This document shows positions 60,135 through 64,000 of a stretch of 64,000 nucleotides of DNA, piece by piece. Below the pieces are notes generated by a model that searched no databases, was not told the DNA's origin, and saw only the letters and a program-made list of their open reading frames with translations. Both the position numbers and the translations under genes were made by a program. Within the stretch, counting starts at the first letter, position 1; each line of letters starts with the position of its first letter. The DNA is from Marinomonas sp. MED121 (GTDB lineage: Bacteria; Pseudomonadota; Gammaproteobacteria; Pseudomonadales; Marinomonadaceae), in the NCBI RefSeq assembly GCF_000153025.1, contig NZ_CH672429.1:981079-1045078 (forward strand), in the 5' to 3' direction.

Positions 60135-60428
60135 ATGGGCCAAAGAAAACGTTTCATTAAATTTAAACACAAAACACATCAGTTAGCGCTTCGCTTAGGC
60201 AATAATCCTAAGCAAGCTTTTGCTCGGTTATTACAGGGCATACTAGTGTTTTTATTCGGCGCCTTAATACTCATTATTTCCGATAGAGTGCTGGTTAACT
60301 CATTGCAACAAGAGCTGATTGCGCTTCTGGGTGTTATCATAGCGGGCATTGGGGTCATAATGGCTCTCGTAGGCTATCTATCAATGAGTTTACTTCGCCT
60401 TTACCACATGATTAATAACAAGGATTAA
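60135..60428 (+). CDS. Small inner-membrane protein of unknown function
   Basis: 97 residues. The N-terminal 28 residues are strongly basic (GQRKRFIKFKHKTHQLALRL). Two membrane helices follow (about 32-50 and 58-85), with a short periplasmic loop, and a polar tail. No family recognised. It starts 16 bases after dapE and ends eight bases before the next gene, so the three may share a transcript. Confidence 0.7.
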   Translation: MGQRKRFIKFKHKTHQLALRLGNNPKQAFARLLQGILVFLFGALILIISDRVLVNSLQQELIALLGVIIAGIGVIMALVGYLSMSLLRLYHMINNKD

Positions 60429-60436
60429 CAAGCACA

Positions 60437-60811
60437 ATGCAACCTGATATTGAAATTTACCTACTCTCTTGTAGCAATGATAAAATCATTGAATGGTTGC
60501 AAGCCAGCTTTAACATCATTGAGCAAAAAGAGATAAGCACTCACTTGATTAGCCTAAAGGTAAGCCATCAAGAGGGCGAATTTGAGATACAAATTCTCGA
60601 GCAAGCCGCTGGAAAGCGCTTTACCTCTGTTTGGTTAAACACAGACCAAACCCCTTGGCAGAGTGATGTAGAGTGTGCAAAAGCAGCCTATGCCGCACTT
60701 AACTGTGAAGTAAGATGCAACATGGCTAGTTGGAGCGAAACAGAAGAACAAGATCCAGATCAATGGTGGCACATCAATCAATACGAAGAAGGCCCATTTA
60801 TTTGGCGTTAA
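60437..60811 (+). CDS. Soluble protein of unknown function
   Basis: 124 residues, acidic and tryptophan-rich towards the end (DPDQWWHINQYEEGPFIWR). The first 60 residues suggest mixed alpha/beta structure (DIEIYLLSCSNDKIIEWLQA). It has no signal peptide or helix for the membrane. I do not recognise the family. It is eight bases after the small membrane gene and 80 bases before panD. Confidence 0.7.
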   Translation: MQPDIEIYLLSCSNDKIIEWLQASFNIIEQKEISTHLISLKVSHQEGEFEIQILEQAAGKRFTSVWLNTDQTPWQSDVECAKAAYAALNCEVRCNMASWSETEEQDPDQWWHINQYEEGPFIWR

Positions 60812-60891
60812 TTTAATAAAGCGAGAGCATAACTCCGCTTTTAACAGACGACTATACAAAGAGTCGAGTACAGATATAGAGAGATACAAAC

Positions 60892-61272
60892 ATGCAAATT
60901 ACCCTGCTTAAAGGCAAACTTCACATGGCTTGCGTAACTCAAGCTGAACTCTGGTATGACGGTTCCTGCGCAATTGACAGCGACTTAGTCAAATTGGCTG
61001 GACTACGTGAGTTTGAAAAAATTGATATTTATAACGTAAGTAACGGTGAGCGTTTTCACACTTATGTCATTTTGGCCGAAGCTGGGTCGGGTACTATTTC
61101 CATGAACGGAGCAGCCGCTCGACGCGTACAGGTAGGTGATAGAATCATCATAGCCGCTTATGCTGATATGGATGAGAAAGAAGCAGATAACTTTGAACCA
61201 AAACTGGTTTATCTCAATGAAGATAACAGTGTTGAGCGCAGCGCAAACACAATACCAGTACAAGTTGCTTAA
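60892..61272 (+). CDS. panD: Aspartate 1-decarboxylase
   Basis: Makes beta-alanine for pantothenate. 126 residues, made as a proenzyme that self-cleaves between G24 and S25 ([18 protein letters not shown]) to create the pyruvoyl cofactor. [20 protein letters not shown] is the conserved C-terminal part. panB and panC are not adjacent. A terminator follows. Confidence 0.97.
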   Translation: MQITLLKGKLHMACVTQAELWYDGSCAIDSDLVKLAGLREFEKIDIYNVSNGERFHTYVILAEAGSGTISMNGAAARRVQVGDRIIIAAYADMDEKEADNFEPKLVYLNEDNSVERSANTIPVQVA

Positions 61273-61290
61273 CAAAGAAACCTGTACTCA

Positions 61291-61326
61291 AAAACGTCAA
61301 GCGAGTGATCGCTTGGCGTTTTTTAT
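61291..61326 (+). terminator. Intrinsic terminator after panD
   Basis: A 14-base stem, AAAACGTCAAGCGA with TCGCTTGGCGTTTT, containing one T-G pair and loop GTGA, followed by T residues. Confidence 0.85.
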
Positions 61327-61393
61327 TGCTAACTTTCTAATGCTGAACTTTTACCGCTGAGCTTTTTACCGCTTAGCCAATAGGAGAAGAGTC

Positions 61394-62026
61394 TTGCTTT
61401 CTCACTTCGAACCCGACTTTGCTCGCTTTATTCAAGCCGAAATGCAAACCGATCTCGCCCATGACTATCAACATGTTTTAAGAGTGGTTAATAATGCCAC
61501 TAAGCTATGCCAACAAGAAGACGCAATTGACGCCGTTGTTTTACCTGCTGCTTGGCTACATGACTGTTTATCGCTTCCCAAAGATCATCCACAGCGCGCG
61601 CAAGCATCACAACTTGCTGCCGATAAAGCCATTGCCTTTTTAACTAGCATTAAATACCCAGCAGAGCATTATCAAGCCATACATCATGCCATTTGTTGTC
61701 ACAGCTTTAGCGCCAATATCCCCCCCACCACATTGGAAGCAAAAATCGTTCAAGATGCCGATAGACTGGATGCTTTAGGCGCAATCGGGATCGCCAGGTG
61801 TTTACAAGTAAGCAGCCAACTAAAACGCCCTCTTTACGCACCAGAAGATCCTTTTTGCACAAACCGAGAAGCAGACGACAAAAGCTACACACTTGACCAC
61901 TTTTATCAAAAATTACTAAAGATTAAAGACTCAATGCATTGCGATTCCGCCAAAAAAGAGGCAAACAAACGCAGTCAATATATGCTTACCTTTCTCGCTC
62001 AACTAGATGCAGAAATCGCTCAATAA
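61394..62026 (+). CDS. HD-domain phosphohydrolase, YedJ-like
   Basis: 210 residues with a complete HD domain: H-x(n)-HD as in LAHDYQHVLRVVNNATKLCQ and AAWLHDCLSLP, then HAICCHSFSANIPPTTLEAK and VQDADRLDALGAIGIARC. The pattern matches E. coli YedJ and its relatives, metal-dependent phosphohydrolases of unknown substrate. Start is TTG (61394) with AGGAG seven bases upstream; an in-frame ATG at codon 17 is the alternative. Confidence 0.88.
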   Translation: MLSHFEPDFARFIQAEMQTDLAHDYQHVLRVVNNATKLCQQEDAIDAVVLPAAWLHDCLSLPKDHPQRAQASQLAADKAIAFLTSIKYPAEHYQAIHHAICCHSFSANIPPTTLEAKIVQDADRLDALGAIGIARCLQVSSQLKRPLYAPEDPFCTNREADDKSYTLDHFYQKLLKIKDSMHCDSAKKEANKRSQYMLTFLAQLDAEIAQ

Positions 62027-62040
62027 TAAATTTCAGACAT

Positions 62041-62072
62041 AAAAAAACCAACTCAAATGAGTTGGTTTTTTT
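62041..62072. terminator. Bidirectional terminator between the HD gene and tpx
   Basis: A 14-base perfect stem, AAAAAAACCAACTC with GAGTTGGTTTTTTT, and loop AAAT. It sits between convergent genes. Confidence 0.93.
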
Positions 62073-62088
62073 TGACCAGGAGAAAACC

Positions 62089-62583
62089 TTATAACACAGC
62101 AAGCGCCGCATCATAATTTGGTTCATCTGCTGTTTCAGCAACTTGCTCAGTATGAATCACATCGCCTTGTTCATTGATAACAACAAGCGCACGAGATGTC
62201 AGAGCGACCAAAGGCCCTGTTTTAAAGTCAACACCATAATCTTCGCCAAAGCTTGAGCGGAAGCTAGATCCAGTATCAACATTATCAATACCTTCAGCCC
62301 CACAAAAACGTGCTGCCGCAAAAGGCAAATCTGCAGAAACACAAAGCACAGTAACATCTTTTAAAGATGCCGCCGCTTCATTAAATTTTCGTACAGAGGT
62401 TGCACAAGTCGGTGTATCAATCGATGGGAAAATATTTAACACCAATTTTTGACCTTGGTAATCAGCCAAACTGGTCACAGATAAATCTGTTTTTACTAAT
62501 TCAAAATCGGGTGCTTTAGCACCGACAGCCGGTAGCTGACCCACTGTTTCAAAAGCATTACCTTTAAGTGTCACGGTAGTCAT
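62089..62583 (-). CDS. tpx: Thiol peroxidase
   Basis: Atypical 2-Cys peroxiredoxin that reduces peroxides using thioredoxin. 164 residues from ATG 62583 (AAGGA seven bases upstream). The peroxidatic cysteine is in LNIFPSIDTPTCATSVRKFN and the resolving cysteine in AAARFCGAEGI. The cold-shock-domain gene lies immediately upstream (gap about 21 bases), so the two may share a transcript. Confidence 0.95.
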   Translation of the reverse strand: MTTVTLKGNAFETVGQLPAVGAKAPDFELVKTDLSVTSLADYQGQKLVLNIFPSIDTPTCATSVRKFNEAAASLKDVTVLCVSADLPFAAARFCGAEGIDNVDTGSSFRSSFGEDYGVDFKTGPLVALTSRALVVINEQGDVIHTEQVAETADEPNYDAALAVL

Positions 62584-62604
62584 AAATCTATCCTTAAATC
62601 TCAA

Positions 62605-63081
62605 TTAGCCATTACGTAAAATGGATACGTTTTCAGCCTGCTTACCTTTCTCGCCTTCAGTCACATAAAAACGAACTTGCTGACCTTCTATTAAGAAACG
62701 ACGACCACGACCACGAATAGCACGGTAATGAACAAATACATCTTCACCGTTATCACGAGTTAAAAAACCAAAACCTTTAGAAGAGTTAAACCATTTTACA
62801 GTTCCTTCTTCACGGTCATCATCCTCGTCCTCATCCTCGTCAGAAGAGGCACCTTTTGACACCTTTGTTTCGCCACCCAATACAGCACCTAGGTAAGATG
62901 CAACAAATACAAAGGCAAAATAAACAAGGAAGTTATTACCTAACTCTTCCTTTAAAACAGCAGCCATAAGTAATGGCATAACCAAAGCAATAATGATACT
63001 TGCAATAAAAGCACGTAATGAAAAGATTGAAGCGCCAGCAGTAGCACTGCTTGATACTTCATTATCCTGATTATTATTCAT
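62605..63081 (-). CDS. Two-helix membrane protein with C-terminal cold-shock domain
   Basis: 158 residues in three parts. Two membrane helices (about 19-43 and 51-69), then a linker with a run of Asp and Glu (80-92), then a full cold-shock domain (92-158) beginning [20 protein letters not shown]. Both RNA-binding motifs are intact: RNP1 KGFGFL (102-107) and RNP2 DVFVHY (114-119). An unusual RGRGRR insertion follows. The domain should face the cytoplasm and bind RNA or single-stranded DNA near the membrane. That role is inferred; no specific function is known to me. Confidence 0.85.
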   Translation of the reverse strand: MNNNQDNEVSSSATAGASIFSLRAFIASIIIALVMPLLMAAVLKEELGNNFLVYFAFVFVASYLGAVLGGETKVSKGASSDEDEDEDDDREEGTVKWFNSSKGFGFLTRDNGEDVFVHYRAIRGRGRRFLIEGQQVRFYVTEGEKGKQAENVSILRNG

Positions 63082-63196
63082 AAAATTTCTCTTTTAACAG
63101 TGATATGAAAAAGCCACTTTATCCAACATTAATAAGGCTGGCATCAATGGGAAAATAAAAAATACAACTTGCGATACAAAGCACCCATGATTGCCA

Positions 63197-63225
63197 TTTA
63201 GATTCCAAGCATAACCCCCTATAAT
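63197..63225 (+). promoter_or_regulatory. Candidate sigma-70 promoter of slyX
   Basis: TTTAGA (63197-63202), a 17-base spacer and a perfect TATAAT (63220-63225). The transcript would begin near 63232, giving a leader of about 110 bases. Confidence 0.65.
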
Positions 63226-63344
63226 AGCGGGATCGGCTTTTGCTAAAGAAATGGAAATGCTGTCTCTTAAACAAACTCTCGTTTAGGGTCAGCACGGCAA
63301 ACTCAAGAGCTCAACCTCATAAGATTAACATACAGATGGTACGA

Positions 63345-63560
63345 ATGAACACTACAGAAATCAACGAGCGCATCAATGACTTAGAATTCAAAGTACTGTA
63401 TCAGGAAGATACAATAGAAAGCTTAAATCAGGTAATTTCTCAGCAACAAAAAGATTTGCTTTTAATTCAAGAAAAAATGCAATTATTAAGCAAAATTGTT
63501 GAGTCATACCGAAGTCAGCAAGGCATTAACTCAGAAAATGAAGTGCCTCCTCACTACTAA
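63345..63560 (+). CDS. slyX: SlyX protein
   Basis: 71 residues from ATG 63345, giving MNTTEINERINDLEFKVLYQ, a coiled-coil heptad pattern, and the C-terminal PPHY that marks SlyX. The function is unknown. ATG 63336 and a long open frame reaching 63240 are possible starts, but those codons overlap the promoter-to-leader stretch and add nothing known. It is convergent with rsmJ. Confidence 0.85.
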   Translation: MNTTEINERINDLEFKVLYQEDTIESLNQVISQQQKDLLLIQEKMQLLSKIVESYRSQQGINSENEVPPHY

Positions 63561-63566
63561 AACAAC

Positions 63567-64000
63567 TTAATCTTGAGGATCATCCAAAGACTTCAGCACA
63601 TACACATCAAAGCGTCCTGATTTTCCATCTAACTGATAGGTTGGATTTTGCTGATTAAGATAAGGAGCGCCCTTTGGCCTTTTTACAACAACACGGTATT
63701 TGGCATTTGCTAACGCAATAGGCAATAAAGCATCGGCATCCACATCATGACCAATTAAATCACGAAAAAACGCCATTTCTTTTTTAGCCGCGGCTGATTT
63801 TTCTGTATGGGGATACATAGGATCAAGGTAAATTACGTCTGCCGCTTCACCCTCATAATCAGCTAGCGTATTCGTCGCTAGCGTCATACGCATCATAATA
63901 TCATCCACTTCTTCATGATAACGAGCAGCCGTTAAACCAGACTCAAGCAAGGCTCTGACAAAGGGAACTCGCTCAAATAAAGTAACCTTGCAACCTAAAG
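63567..64000 (-). CDS. rsmJ: 16S rRNA m2G1516 methyltransferase RsmJ, C-terminal part
   Basis: The start lies beyond the right edge. 144 codons are visible. [20 protein letters not shown] is the SAM-binding region, [20 protein letters not shown] is the catalytic (N/D)PP-like motif of the RsmJ/YhiQ family, and [20 protein letters not shown] follows. It methylates G1516 of 16S rRNA. It ends six bases from the convergent slyX. Confidence 0.93.
   Translation of the reverse strand, partial: LGCKVTLFERVPFVRALLESGLTAARYHEEVDDIMMRMTLATNTLADYEGEAADVIYLDPMYPHTEKSAAAKKEMAFFRDLIGHDVDADALLPIALANAKYRVVVKRPKGAPYLNQQNPTYQLDGKSGRFDVYVLKSLDDPQD

Overview
The window reads as a contiguous piece of core chromosome from an AT-rich (about 40% GC by eye) gammaproteobacterium. 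The gene order rpsB-tsf-pyrH-frr-uppS-cdsA-dxr-rseP-bamA-skp-lpxD-fabZ-lpxA-lpxB-rnhB-dnaE-accA-tilS-pyrG-eno-ftsB-ispD-ispF-truD-surE-pcm-nlpD-rpoS is the classic gammaproteobacterial backbone. The glnD-dapC-dapD-yffB-dapE block and the long (345-residue) DapD point to the Pseudomonas/Oceanospirillales side. A marine Oceanospirillales-like host is an inference from gene content only. No tRNA, rRNA, insertion sequence, prophage or CRISPR array was seen.

Layout. 1-259: start of a ClC chloride channel running off the left edge. 377-7771: argC, then a cluster of amino-acid exporters (YjeH, LysE/RhtB, EamA), two Lrp/AsnC regulators, a secreted DUF1223 protein and an IlvY-type LysR regulator. 7768-12169: a degenerate HD-GYP-like protein, ilvIH and an unknown 85-residue protein. 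12257-19811: queG, tesB, moaA-moaB-moeA (molybdenum cofactor), a HepT-like orphan, a LysR regulator and serB. 20098-21537: an AhpA/YtjB-like membrane protein. 21591-52000: the long minus-strand backbone from rpsB down to rpoS, covering translation, UMP/CTP synthesis, isoprenoid and phospholipid synthesis, lipid A, outer-membrane assembly, DNA polymerase III and cell-wall hydrolase control. 52265-61272: plus-strand map, glnD, dapC, dapD, yffB, dapE and panD, with three small unknown genes. 61394-64000: an HD hydrolase, tpx, a membrane-anchored cold-shock-domain protein, slyX and a partial rsmJ.

How the genes connect. The minus-strand backbone links envelope construction (lpx, bamA, skp, rseP, uppS, cdsA, dxr, ispDF and a DUF368 undecaprenyl-phosphate translocase candidate) with translation and nucleotide supply. 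Many of its genes overlap by 1-23 bases, which suggests translational coupling. Strong intrinsic terminators divide it into units: after tsf, between lpxA and lpxB, after accA, after eno and after rpoS. The left 11.5 kb groups branched-chain amino-acid synthesis, its likely regulators and amino-acid efflux.

No clearly new multi-gene system was found. The best leads are single genes: a two-helix membrane protein fused to a cold-shock domain, a catalytically degenerate HD-GYP homologue, a HepT-like protein lacking its active-site histidine and its partner, a cyclase-like domain in the AhpA homologue, and DUF368 placed between pcm and nlpD.
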